From Myxococcales bacterium (GTDB lineage Bacteria > Myxococcota_A > Polyangia > Polyangiales > Polyangiaceae): a stretch of DNA of 64,000 nucleotides. The translations under genes and the position numbers were made by a program. The notes beneath the pieces were generated by a model. That model worked only from the letters and a program-made list of their open reading frames with translations. It was not told where the DNA came from and did no database searches. The stretch's first letter is position 1. Every line of letters starts with the position of its first letter. The DNA is taken from assembly GCA_016706225.1 (NCBI GenBank), contig JADJKB010000003.1, positions 558,001 through 622,000 on the forward strand, in the 5' to 3' direction. This document shows positions 19,018 through 27,611 of this stretch, piece after piece.

Positions 19018-20449
19018 ATGTGGCATTTCGCGCGAATTCTGGCGCTCACGCTGCTGATTTTCTCGCCCAGCGCCGTGGTCGGCTCCTGCGCCGGGAGTGA
19101 CTGCGAGCGAAACAGCGACTGCGCCTACGCCCAGTGTATCAGTGGCGAGTGTGTCGCCGAGTGCAAGTTGGACATCGACTGCCAGTTCGGGCTCGTGTGC
19201 AACACCCAGATCGGGCGCTGTGATCCCCCGTCCGATGGCAGCGCAGGGACGGGCGGCGGCTCACCCGATGGCTCCGCCGGGACCGGAGCTACAAACACCG
19301 GTGGCGCGGCTGGCACGACGGGAGGCGGCGCGCCGAAGCGGCGGTGCACCGAGCGGCGGTGCACCGAGCGGCGGCGGCGCGCCGAGCGGCGGCGGCGGTC
19401 CGAACGGCGGCGGCGCGCCGAGCGGCGGCGGCGGCGGCACGGCAGGAAACAAACTCGAGCTCGACCTGTGCGGTTCGGATACCGAGTGCGGCAGCGGGAT
19501 GCTCTGTCGTCCCTTCGGCAAGGGTCTCGCGAAGCGCTGCACCCGCACGTGCGGCGCCATCGGACCGACCGCTCAGTGTCCAAGCGGCAGCCGCTGCGAG
19601 GCCATCGGCAGCGAGCAGTTCTGCATGCTCAGTGACATCGGCAAGGCATGCACGCAGGCCGCCGAGTGCCAGTATGCGTGTATCACCGCACCCAAGTACT
19701 GCACCTCGGTGTGCAGCTCGGGGGCCGACTGTCCCAACGGCTGGGGCTGCATGGCCGTGTCGGGGCAGAAGGTGTGTGTGAAGGCTGCAGAGCCTTGCGA
19801 CACCAACAACACGACGGGCTGCATTGCCCCCGCTGCTTGTGACACCTCGGCGAACCTGGTCGTGGCCGGCTGCACTCTCGCGTGCAGCACTGCCGCCGAC
19901 TGCCCGGTGCGCGCCGCCGGCATGGCGGCATGGACCTGTGACGGGCTGTGCCGGCGCCCAACGAGCGGCGCGACCGCCATCTACGGTCCCCTCGAAGGGG
20001 GCTCCGTTCCAGCACAATACGCCTGCAATCTGGCCAGCCAGGTCGTGAACGTGTGCGGTGACGGACAGCACATCGACTTCAACGCCTTCACCATCCCCAA
20101 CCCGCCGTCGGTGAACTGCTCGTCGCTTGTCACGACGGACGGCGTGGCCGGCGACGCGTGCGTGGACTCGTGTCGATACAGTGGCGGCTGCCCGTCCGGG
20201 TTCCTGTGCAGCGCGCTGGGTTCAGTCAGCGCCTCGAGCCGCATCGGCCTGTGCCTGCCCGCGCTCGGCGCCGGAGCCGTCGGCGCCGCTTGTAACAAGG
20301 ACGCCGACTGTTTCTTCGGATACTGCAACCGTACGGCGAAGAAGTGCTCGCGCGACTGCACCGAGGACGGACTCTGCACTTCGGGGTCGAGCTGCATCGC
20401 GGCCGGCGGACCGAGCATCGACGGATTGCCATTCCGTCGTTGTGAATGA
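19018..20449 (+). CDS. secreted Cys-rich protein with Gly/Ser/Ala-Pro linker, frameshifted
   Basis: From ATG 19018 a signal peptide (ALTLLIFSPSAVVG) leads into a Cys-rich module (CERNSDCAYAQCISGECVAE), but the frame degenerates into Arg-rich sequence after 19336. The continuing frame carries the linker repeats (GGAPSGG) and several more Cys modules to the stop at 20449 (CGSDTECGSGMLCRPFG). Every other repeat copy reads ccgagcgg, but at 19331-19340 it reads ccgaagcgg; removing one A at 19336-19337 restores a protein of about 476 residues. Such EGF-like or disulphide-rich secreted proteins are abundant in Polyangia and their function is unknown. A TATGCT -10 lies eight bases before the ATG, so the mRNA may be leaderless. 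Confidence 0.7.
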
Positions 20450-20636
20450 CGGTGCGCGGCGCGTTGCGGCAGCCCAATTTGCGCGTGCGTGCGTCAGGTG
20501 AGTTAGTCGGCAGGCCTGCGTGCCGCCGAACCGACGCAGCTTCCCCCGCGCAGCTCGCTTCCGAACGCACCGCGGGCGCCGGCCGCACCGCGTGGGTGCG
20601 AGCGACGCCCGTGTGCACTGGGCTGCGTCAGAGCGC

Positions 20637-22805
20637 TCAGCGCGTTACCTTCCCCGACCGCCGGCGGCGCATCACGAGCACACCGAGCAGGGCGCCAAGG
20701 GCAGCGAACAGGCCGCTCGAGCGGGACTGTCCGGGCACCGCGCAGCCACAACTGCCGTCGTCACCCGACTCCGGCTCCGCGGCGGGCGGGGGCGGTACGG
20801 GTCCGCAGAAGCCAGCCTCGGCGGTCGTGCTCGAACACTGCTCAGTCGTCGGGCAACCGTTGCCACCGGAGCCGCGGCAACCCTCCACACACTTGTCAGC
20901 TTCGCAGATGCGTCCACTGTTCGGTCCGCCGCAGTCATCGTCGGTATCACAACCGCAAACCGGCTCGGGATTCACCAGGCAGACCGGACCGTCCGGGTGG
21001 TTCACACACTCCGGCGCGTTCGGACCCGGCGTGCACGCCGAACACTTGCCACCGACACAGGCCGGAGCGCTGGACGGGCACATCGACGTGTTCGTCGCCG
21101 AGCACTCGCCACAGGTACCGTCGGACTGACAGGCGGGGAAGTTCGGATCCGTGCACTCGGAGTCCGTCTGACAGGGCTGGCAGGTGTGGGTCGCGAGATC
21201 GCAGAAGGGTTTGTTCGCGGGGCAGTCCATGTTGCTGCCGCACTCGTCGACCGTCACGGTGGTCGGCTGCGGTCCCGGCATCAGGGGGTCGCCGTCCGAG
21301 AGCCAGGTCTTCGGTAGACCGCCAGCCAGCCCCGATGCATCGATGCTCGCCTGATTGGGGATCGAGCCGGTCTCGGCCTTCACCTTGACCCGGAAGTGGA
21401 TCTCGAAGCCCGCTCCGACGGCGATCTGGCCACCCTTGGTTGCACTGGCCCCGGTCCCCAGGCGCACACGCAGCGTGCCGGTTGCCGGGTCCCACTCGCC
21501 ACGGTCATCACCCACAGCGTTGGTGAAGGGAACGGCTGCGCCGTTCTCGATGCTGGTCAGGCTACCGGGCACGAGCTCCAGGCGAGGGTCCAACACGTCC
21601 TGCCACACGCTGTTCACGGCGGCGTCGTTGCCGCTGTTGGTCGCCGTCAGCGTGTACTCGACCACGTCGTCCTCGAGCAGCACGCCACCGTCCAGATCGA
21701 CGGCGACGTTGGCGAAATCGGGAAAATCCGGGGACTTGTTGGTGATGGCAGTCACGAATCCGCCGAGCAAGAACTTGTCCTTGGCGGACTCGGCGGAGAG
21801 CGCGGCGCTCTTGTCGCCGGCCTTCACCAGGTTGCTGACGTCGACGGTGTCGAGATCGTAACCGCCCATCGTGCCTGCCTGCCCACTGAGCTTCGGCACG
21901 TCGTTCGCGCCGCTGACCGGCTTGCCGAAGAACGTACGCGAGCTGTTGAAGAAGTTGTCCTTCGGGTTGCCCGAGCTGCTGAGCAGCTGTCCGTTGAAGA
22001 GCAGCTGGTCCCCCGTGTAGACCGTGTCGCCCTCGTAGGTGAACGCGGTCATGCGCGCCGTGAAGCCCGCTGGGACCAGGAATCCGGACAGGCTCACCGC
22101 GGCGTTGCCGAGGCCGAACTCCGGCGCTACGTGGGTGAAACCGTCGAACAGCGCGAGGTTGCGCAGCTCCTCACCCGTGCGCTGGTAGAACACCACCAGG
22201 GTCCAGGCCGAGAACGCCAGGTGAGCGTCGATGTTCGACATCTGGATCGCGTCGACGTCCGTCACGCGAAAATCGGAAGCTGCCCACGACGACACCAGCT
22301 GAGTAACGTCCGCGGTGGACTGGTAGTAGTACCAGTCCGGGTGCTCCGTGAACCCGTAGAACGTCGTCCACGAGTCGTCGGCGTTGATGATCGTCGGAAC
22401 ACCACCGACCGAGTCGACGGTCACGTTCTTGTCGGGCTGCGCCCCGGAGTGCAACGCCCCCCAGTAGAGCCGCGCGTACTGAACCTGAGCCCCGGCGGGC
22501 AGCGCGAGCGTCGCGCTCGTGCGAGCTTTGGTCGGCAAGATCGCCCCGCTCGCAACGTTGTCCCGCCAGTAGAGATCGGGTGCCGTGTCGTCGACGTTGG
22601 TTGCGCCCGAGCACGAGACCTTGCTGCCCGCGGGAGCCGCCGGCATGCCCGCGGCGCAGTCGAACGCCAGCGTCGAACCAATGACCACGGCGTCGCCCTG
22701 CATGTCCGCTTGGTGCCGGAGCTTCGGCGGGTGGGCGGACGCGGCGCTCGCCAGGGGGGCCGCCGTCAGGACTGCGAGAAGCGAAGTGAGATGGATGCGG
22801 GACAT
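20637..22805 (-). CDS. MYXO-CTERM surface protein with DUF11-like and Cys-rich domains
   Basis: A 722-residue exported protein. It has a signal peptide (LAVLTAAPLASAASAH), a beta-rich N-terminal domain of about 330 residues containing Trp/Tyr-rich stretches (HPDWYYYQSTADVTQL), and a DUF11-like domain at about 370-505 (DDVVEYTLTATNSGNDAAVN). A Cys-rich region at about 515-685 follows (CPANKPFCDLATHTCQPC). The end is a MYXO-CTERM sorting tail: Cys-Gly-Cys, a hydrophobic helix (LFAALGALLGVLVM) and RRRR. MYXO-CTERM proteins are processed by myxosortase and anchored at the cell surface, as TraA is. The gene has a strong -24/-12 promoter and GGAGG before the ATG, so expression is probably regulated, perhaps developmentally (inference). 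Confidence 0.85.
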   Translation of the reverse strand: MSRIHLTSLLAVLTAAPLASAASAHPPKLRHQADMQGDAVVIGSTLAFDCAAGMPAAPAGSKVSCSGATNVDDTAPDLYWRDNVASGAILPTKARTSATLALPAGAQVQYARLYWGALHSGAQPDKNVTVDSVGGVPTIINADDSWTTFYGFTEHPDWYYYQSTADVTQLVSSWAASDFRVTDVDAIQMSNIDAHLAFSAWTLVVFYQRTGEELRNLALFDGFTHVAPEFGLGNAAVSLSGFLVPAGFTARMTAFTYEGDTVYTGDQLLFNGQLLSSSGNPKDNFFNSSRTFFGKPVSGANDVPKLSGQAGTMGGYDLDTVDVSNLVKAGDKSAALSAESAKDKFLLGGFVTAITNKSPDFPDFANVAVDLDGGVLLEDDVVEYTLTATNSGNDAAVNSVWQDVLDPRLELVPGSLTSIENGAAVPFTNAVGDDRGEWDPATGTLRVRLGTGASATKGGQIAVGAGFEIHFRVKVKAETGSIPNQASIDASGLAGGLPKTWLSDGDPLMPGPQPTTVTVDECGSNMDCPANKPFCDLATHTCQPCQTDSECTDPNFPACQSDGTCGECSATNTSMCPSSAPACVGGKCSACTPGPNAPECVNHPDGPVCLVNPEPVCGCDTDDDCGGPNSGRICEADKCVEGCRGSGGNGCPTTEQCSSTTAEAGFCGPVPPPPAAEPESGDDGSCGCAVPGQSRSSGLFAALGALLGVLVMRRRRSGKVTR

Positions 22806-22832
22806 GGGGGGTTTCCTCCGTTCCCATGCCTT

Positions 22833-22848
22833 AGCAATGTGTGTGCCG
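22833..22848 (-). promoter_or_regulatory. strong sigma-54 promoter for the MYXO-CTERM gene
   Basis: On the minus strand: CGGCAC, five bases, TTGCT, with GG and GC exactly ten bases apart. The predicted start is near 22822, 17 bases before the ATG at 22805, leaving room for the GGAGG at 22815-22819. The -24 element overlaps one arm of a perfect 8-bp inverted repeat, TGTGCCGA (22842-22849) and TCGGCACA (22861-22868), which could be an operator. Confidence 0.7.
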
Positions 22849-22931
22849 ATGTAGGTAAAGTCGGCACATGCGGAAATTCTCGGTATTTTCTACCAGTCTT
22901 GGGTGGCGGAGTGGCCCCCACAGCGCCGGCT

Positions 22932-22948
22932 GCCAACCCTCGGTTGGC
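22932..22948. promoter_or_regulatory. palindrome GCCAACC-ctc-GGTTGGC
   Basis: A perfect 7-bp inverted repeat with a three-base loop. It is at about -126 to -110 from the predicted sigma-54 start at 22822, a typical enhancer distance. It also lies 55 bp past the stop of the upstream minus-strand lipoprotein gene, so a terminator role is equally possible; no T-run follows. Confidence 0.35.
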
Positions 22949-23002
22949 GTTCCGGGGTGGCGCTTCCCGCGTTTCGAGCGGTCCGAGCGCGGCCTCGGGC
23001 CG

Positions 23003-23677
23003 TCACTCCGGCGGGGCGAGCAGCGGGCGCGGCTCACCTTTGCCGACCTGCATCGTGAGGCTCAGGAACTTCTTCAGCGGTCGACGCGATTTCGCGTCCG
23101 CGCCGATGCCCCAGAGCCCGACCTGGAGAGTGATCTTGTCGCCCGCTCCCAGGGGTTTGTCTCCGGCCTTGCTGGGCCACTTCGCCACGAGCTTCGTGAT
23201 CGTCCCGGGAGTGACGAAGGCCTCATCCTCACCATCTCGTGTGTCGGCGAGTGATTCGACCTTGCCGGCCTTGCGGGTCAGCTGGCCCGCCAGCGCGAGT
23301 GCCCCGGACTTCGGTTGCAAGAGGGAGTGCATCTTGTCGTCCTCGGCCTCGGCTTCGACGTCGATCTGAACGCCCCAGCCGCCGCCGACGCGGACCGCCT
23401 TGGCGGTTGGGCGGAAGTGCACGCCTTCGGCGATGACCTCGAGCTTGCCGCTGGCCATCACGTACTTCACCTCACGGGGGCTCGTATCGGGCTCGGGCTC
23501 GGGAGGTTTGGCTGAAGCCTCGGCGCTCGGGCTCGGCGACGGCTCGACGGGCTCTGCCGGCGTGGTGGCCGTCGCGCTGGGCGCTGGGTCTGCTTTTGCA
23601 GCCGGCGCCGCGGGCTCGGGCGGGGTTCCACACCCCAGACCAATCACCCCGCACACGATCAGCACACTCGATTTCAT
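23003..23677 (-). CDS. lipoprotein with Pro/Ala-rich linker
   Basis: A 224-residue predicted lipoprotein. The start MKSSVLIVCGVIGLGC gives a short signal peptide with lipobox GLGC. About 55 residues of Pro/Ala/Glu-rich linker follow, then a beta-rich domain of about 150 residues (GGWGVQIDVEAEAEDDKMHS) with no family recognised. The ATG overlaps the stop of the M20 amidohydrolase gene by four bases (ATGA), which fixes this start over one six codons upstream and implies co-translation. Function unknown. Confidence 0.7.
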   Translation of the reverse strand: MKSSVLIVCGVIGLGCGTPPEPAAPAAKADPAPSATATTPAEPVEPSPSPSAEASAKPPEPEPDTSPREVKYVMASGKLEVIAEGVHFRPTAKAVRVGGGWGVQIDVEAEAEDDKMHSLLQPKSGALALAGQLTRKAGKVESLADTRDGEDEAFVTPGTITKLVAKWPSKAGDKPLGAGDKITLQVGLWGIGADAKSRRPLKKFLSLTMQVGKGEPRPLLAPPE

Positions 23678-24849
23678 GTTCGACTCTCCGTCCATTCACG
23701 CTTCACGGCCGCCACCAGCTCTGGGTCGTCCAAGAGATCGAGGGCCGTGCGCGCCATCGCTTTGGCGCCGACCAACATCGTCTCGAAACCTCGCTCACTC
23801 GCGGCGCACTCCAGGAATCGGTGCTCGTGACAGAGCGACTCGCCCTCGTCGCAGATCGCCAGATAGGGGTGAATGGCCGGCACGACCTGGCTCACGTCAC
23901 CCATGTCCGTCGATCCGGCGCCCACACGGTCGTCGCTCTCCCGGCCCGGGCGACCCAGGCTCGAGAGCGCCGCGCCGAAGCGGCGCGCCAAGGTCAGGTT
24001 GTTCCTCATCTCGCGGTAGCCGGTACGAACCGACAGCTCGACCTCGACGCCGCAGGCGAGCGCCGCCCCGCGCGCGCAACGCTCGACGATGCCCTGCACC
24101 CGCTCGAGCTCTTCGTTGCTCGGGGCCCGCACCGAGAACTCCGCCGCGGCGTGCTCCGGGATGATGTTCACCGCCTGCCCACCGTTGGTGACGAAACCGT
24201 GCACGCGCACGCCATCGCGGAAATGCACGCGCTGTGAATCGATCAACCGAAATGTCTCGAGGCAGGCGGTCAGCGCACTCTTGCCTTCCCAGGGTGCGGC
24301 CGAGGCGTGCGACGGTGTCCCCTTGAAGCGCAGCTCCACCCATTTGCTGGCCAGGGCCGGGTGCGCCAAGAGGTCGCGGTCGAACGGGTGGAACATCATC
24401 GCCACGTCCACGCCGTCGAAGACGCCCTTCTCGATCAGACGGATCTTCCCGGCTCCGCCTTCCTCTCCGGGAGTGCCGATGATCTCCACCGCCCCAGGCA
24501 GCTCCGTGCCGAGACGCGCGAGCGCCAGGAACGCCCCCACGGCTCCGCCAGCGATCAGGTTGTGGCCACAGGCGTGCCCGATCTCCGGTAGTGCGTCGTA
24601 CTCGGCCAAGATCGCGATCAGCGGCCGCTCCCCCGCCCCGACGCGCGCTCTGAACGCCGTCGGGTAGCCGCACAGCTCGCGCTCGACGCGCACCCCACCG
24701 TGGTTCTCGAGGGTCTCGGTGATCCAGGCGGTGGCGCGAAACTCCTCCCAGCGCAGCTCGGGGTTGTCATGCAGCTTCTGCGACAGCTCGACGAGCGGAG
24801 CCCGGAGCTCGTCGATGGACGCGTCGGTCGCTCTGCGGTCGATGGGCAT
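23674..24849 (-). CDS. M20-family amidohydrolase / peptidase
   Basis: About 391 residues, the usual M20D length. The metal-binding signatures are present: GHACGHN at about 107-113, a catalytic acidic pair in TPGEEGG, and MMFHPFD with the distal histidine. The dimerisation domain is visible (KWVELRFKGTPSHASAAPWE). The family hydrolyses amide bonds of aminoacyl, indole-acetyl or p-aminobenzoyl-glutamate conjugates in the cytoplasm; the substrate here cannot be told. Start chosen at ATG 24849; a GTG at 24867 is in frame. It is translationally coupled to the lipoprotein gene after it and divergent from apbE. Confidence 0.85.
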   Translation of the reverse strand: MPIDRRATDASIDELRAPLVELSQKLHDNPELRWEEFRATAWITETLENHGGVRVERELCGYPTAFRARVGAGERPLIAILAEYDALPEIGHACGHNLIAGGAVGAFLALARLGTELPGAVEIIGTPGEEGGAGKIRLIEKGVFDGVDVAMMFHPFDRDLLAHPALASKWVELRFKGTPSHASAAPWEGKSALTACLETFRLIDSQRVHFRDGVRVHGFVTNGGQAVNIIPEHAAAEFSVRAPSNEELERVQGIVERCARGAALACGVEVELSVRTGYREMRNNLTLARRFGAALSSLGRPGRESDDRVGAGSTDMGDVSQVVPAIHPYLAICDEGESLCHEHRFLECAASERGFETMLVGAKAMARTALDLLDDPELVAAVKREWTESRT

Positions 24850-24938
24850 CGACCCGAGGCATACCACAGGAGCAGCCGCGCCTCCGGCGCACCCGCGCCC
24901 GTGTGGGCAACGCCGCCCGAGTGCGGTAGGAAGGCCAC

Positions 24939-26102
24939 GTGCCCCACCCGAGGCTCGCGCCGTTCATCGCACCGCTCGTGCTGGCGGCCGCCGGCGCGCT
25001 CAGCCTGGGCACCGCCTGCGAGCGCCCGGATGCACAACGCGCCGCGCCTTCGGTCGACGCTCCGACCCGCAGTGCTCCGCCGTCTACACTCGCGACCGCC
25101 CCAGCGTCTTCCGGCACCGCCGTCGTCGTTTCGGCGCCCACCCGGGTCGACGTCGTGAACACGGCCATGGGCACCGAGGTGCACATCATCGCTTACACGA
25201 CGCCGGCCACCGATGAAGCTGCGGTCCGCACCGCAATCAAGAATGCCGTCGAGGAGATTCGGCGCCTCGAGGACGTGATGACGACCTGGCGCCCCAGCGA
25301 GCTCCAGAGTCTCAACGACAAGGCCGGCACCTGGGTGGAGCTCGGCAAAGACTCGCTGGACGTCCTTCAGAAGAGCATCTGGGCGGGCAAGACGTCGAAG
25401 GGCACGTTCGACATCACGTTCGCTTCCATGAGCGACGTCTGGAAATTTGGCGACGCTGCCGAAGCCGAGCCGAAACTGCCGAGCCGAGCGGAGATCGAAA
25501 GACGCCGCAAGCTGATCGACTACCGAAAGATCGAGCTAGACCCGAACGGCAAACGCGCTCGCATTGGCAAGGGCCAGCGCATCGACGTCGGCGGCATCGC
25601 CAAGGGGTACGCGGTCGACGCGGCAGCGCGTGTGCTCACAGCGGCAGAGGTCAAAGATTTCCTGGTCCAGGCCGGCGGCGATCTCTTCGGGTCCGGGAGA
25701 AAACCAGACGGCTCACCCTGGGTGAGCGGCATCCGTGATCCCCGCGGTCCCGCGACGCAGTTTTTTGCGACCATCGAGCTCGAGAACCATGCATTTTCCA
25801 CGGCGGGCGACTACGCCCGCTCGTTCGTCAAGGACGGCAAGCGTTATCACCACATCATCGATCCGCGCACCGGCTGGCCCGCCACCGAGTGCCGCAGCGT
25901 GACGATCTGGGCGGGTGACGCCTTCACCGCCGACGCGGTCGACGACGCGGTCTTCATTCTGGGCCCGAAAGAGGGGCTGGAATTGATCGAGTCCCTGCCC
26001 GACGTCGGCGCCGTGATCGTGGACAAGAAGAACGAGGTTCACATCAGCCGCCGCCTCGAGGGCAAGGTGAAGGTCACGCGTCCGCCGACGGACGCGCTGT
26101 AA
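24939..26102 (+). CDS. apbE: FAD:protein FMN transferase ApbE (lipoprotein)
   Basis: A 387-residue protein with a signal peptide and lipobox-like GTAC, then a Pro/Ala linker of about 45 residues and the ApbE fold. Visible motifs are MGTEVHIIAY, RLEDVMTTWRPSELQSLN, the flavin/Mg site DVGGIAKGYAVD, FLVQAGGDLFGSG and HHIIDPRTGWP with the metal-binding Asp. ApbE transfers FMN to a threonine of extracytoplasmic redox proteins such as Rnf/Nqr subunits; none is in this window. The GTG start at 24939 is preceded by TAGGAA six bases upstream. The 3' end overlaps an antisense lipoprotein gene by 29 bp. Confidence 0.92.
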   Translation: MPHPRLAPFIAPLVLAAAGALSLGTACERPDAQRAAPSVDAPTRSAPPSTLATAPASSGTAVVVSAPTRVDVVNTAMGTEVHIIAYTTPATDEAAVRTAIKNAVEEIRRLEDVMTTWRPSELQSLNDKAGTWVELGKDSLDVLQKSIWAGKTSKGTFDITFASMSDVWKFGDAAEAEPKLPSRAEIERRRKLIDYRKIELDPNGKRARIGKGQRIDVGGIAKGYAVDAAARVLTAAEVKDFLVQAGGDLFGSGRKPDGSPWVSGIRDPRGPATQFFATIELENHAFSTAGDYARSFVKDGKRYHHIIDPRTGWPATECRSVTIWAGDAFTADAVDDAVFILGPKEGLELIESLPDVGAVIVDKKNEVHISRRLEGKVKVTRPPTDAL

Positions 26103-26440
26103 AGCGCCGCGGGTTTTGATAGGCGGCGTCGCTCAGCGGGTTGCACGCGCTGCTCTGTTTGCCGTCGATCGCAGCGGCGCTCGGCCCACCTCCAGCGCCC
26201 GCTCCCGCAATCCCGCTCGCGCCCCCGCTGCCGCTCATGCCGCCCAGCGCCCCGGTCCCGGCCGTGCCCCCCGGTTGCAGCGCCGCCGCTGCCCGCGACC
26301 CCGCCGCTCGCCCCGCTGCCGCTGGCGCCGGCGCTGCCCCGGCCGACGTCGGAACCGTCGCTCGAAGAACCACAAGCGACCAAGGGAGCCGATGCCGCGA
26401 GCAGAGCCAGCCGTGTGAGCCAGCTCCTCATCAGCGGCAC
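26074..26440 (-). CDS. Gly/Ser-rich lipoprotein, frameshifted in a C6 run
   Basis: The start at 26440 gives a signal peptide with lipobox (LLAASAPLVACGSSSDGS) and a Gly/Ser/Ala linker (GASGSGASGGVAGSGGAATG). That frame then turns into Arg-rich sequence, while the next frame continues the linker (GGTAGTGALGGMSGSGG) and ends with CNPLSDAAYQNPRRF at 26074. The switch maps to a run of six C on the plus strand, 26267-26272; five would restore one protein of about 121 residues. It belongs to the Gly-rich lipoprotein style seen elsewhere in the window and overlaps the apbE 3' end. Function unknown. Confidence 0.6.
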
Positions 26441-26498
26441 GGTAGCAGAAGGGACACTCCGCCCTTCGATCGCACACCCGCAGATCCCTCGGACCGCG

Positions 26499-26528
26499 TT
26501 GGCGTATCGCCCATCAGCGGGTTAGCCT
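26499..26528 (+). promoter_or_regulatory. sigma-70-type promoter TTGGCG-N18-TAGCCT
   Basis: TTGGCG (26499-26504) and TAGCCT (26523-26528) are 18 bases apart, and the GTG start follows nine bases after the -10. The same hexamers and spacing occur before the MFS gene, which supports both. Confidence 0.45.
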
Positions 26529-26537
26529 GCTTCGGTC

Positions 26538-27611
26538 GTGAAGTCGCAGCCCCGGAACCCCGCGCCGCGCATGCACAATGGCAACGGCCGCCGGGGCGCC
26601 GAGCCGCCGTGGGCCCGCTTGCCCGAACACGAGCTGCTCACGTGGCGGATCTGCGATCTCGGTCTCGAGATCGAAGGCACAGTTCTCGAAGAGCGGATCA
26701 ACCGGCTCTACGAGGACCTCGAACACCGAGGCCTGCGCTTCCGTCCGCACTTCTGGCTGTCGGACGAGTGGTTCTCGCCGGACGGCGTACCGGGAGTGGC
26801 GATCCCTTTTTACCTGGCGCACCCGCGGCTTGCGGCTCTCGAACGCAAGAACATGCTGGAGGTGGAGGGTGGCACGGAGGACTGGTGTCTGAAGATCCTG
26901 CGCCACGAGACCGGCCACGCGTTCGACACCGCGTACCGCCTGCACCGCCGCGAGCAGTACCGAACCCTGTTCGGCAAATACTCGACACCGTATCCGGAGA
27001 CCTATCGACCAAGACCCTACAGCAAGAACTACGTGCTGCACCTCGAGCCGTTCTACGCTCAAGCGCACCCGGCCGAGGACTTCGCCGAGACCTTTGCCGT
27101 ATGGCTCAAACCGCGCTCCCAATGGCGCGCCACCTACGAAGGCTGGCCCGTCATCAAGAAGATCGAGTACGTCGCCGGCTTGATGCAGGAGGTGCGCGAC
27201 GTCAGACCACTGATTGCCGTCCGCACCCAGGTCGAGCCGGTGCGCAAGCTGAGACAGACGCTGGGGGAGCACTACGCGAGCAAGTGTGAGATGTACGACA
27301 TCAACTTGCCCAACCTGTACGACCAGACCTTGCGCAAGCTGTTCTCGGACTCGCCGGAGTACGCCACCCAGCCCTCCGCCGCGGGTTTCCTGCGACGAAA
27401 TCGCACCGACCTGAGAAAACTGGTCGCGCGCTGGACGGGCGAATATCAGTACATCATCGACCAGGTGCTCGAAGAGATGATCGAGCGTTGCCACGACCTG
27501 AACCTGCGGCTCGATCGCCCGGTCGAACAGACACAGCGCGAGGCTGTTGCGCTCGTCACGGTCCAGACAATGAACTACCTACACGGCGGATTTCATCGGG
27601 TGGCCCTGTGA
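26538..27611 (+). CDS. putative zinc-binding metallopeptidase (Peptidase_Mx-like)
   Basis: A 357-residue soluble protein. The zinc motif HETGHAFD (HExxH type) lies near residue 130, and a downstream acidic motif EDFAETFAVW near 180 supplies likely further ligands. The surrounding sequence (GVPGVAIPFYLAHPRLAALE) matches my memory of the putative zinc-binding metallopeptidase family. No signal peptide is seen, so it acts in the cytoplasm. Its stop overlaps the GTG of an ATP-grasp ligase by four bases, so the two make a coupled pair and may act on the same peptide. GTG 26538 was chosen because it directly follows a good promoter. Confidence 0.75.
   Translation: MKSQPRNPAPRMHNGNGRRGAEPPWARLPEHELLTWRICDLGLEIEGTVLEERINRLYEDLEHRGLRFRPHFWLSDEWFSPDGVPGVAIPFYLAHPRLAALERKNMLEVEGGTEDWCLKILRHETGHAFDTAYRLHRREQYRTLFGKYSTPYPETYRPRPYSKNYVLHLEPFYAQAHPAEDFAETFAVWLKPRSQWRATYEGWPVIKKIEYVAGLMQEVRDVRPLIAVRTQVEPVRKLRQTLGEHYASKCEMYDINLPNLYDQTLRKLFSDSPEYATQPSAAGFLRRNRTDLRKLVARWTGEYQYIIDQVLEEMIERCHDLNLRLDRPVEQTQREAVALVTVQTMNYLHGGFHRVAL

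Noticed and set aside
24920..24940. Sigma-54 promoter for the M20 gene (TGGCCT-N5-CCGCA on minus strand)
   Set aside because: The -12 element lacks the TT and it would give a long leader overlapping the apbE start.
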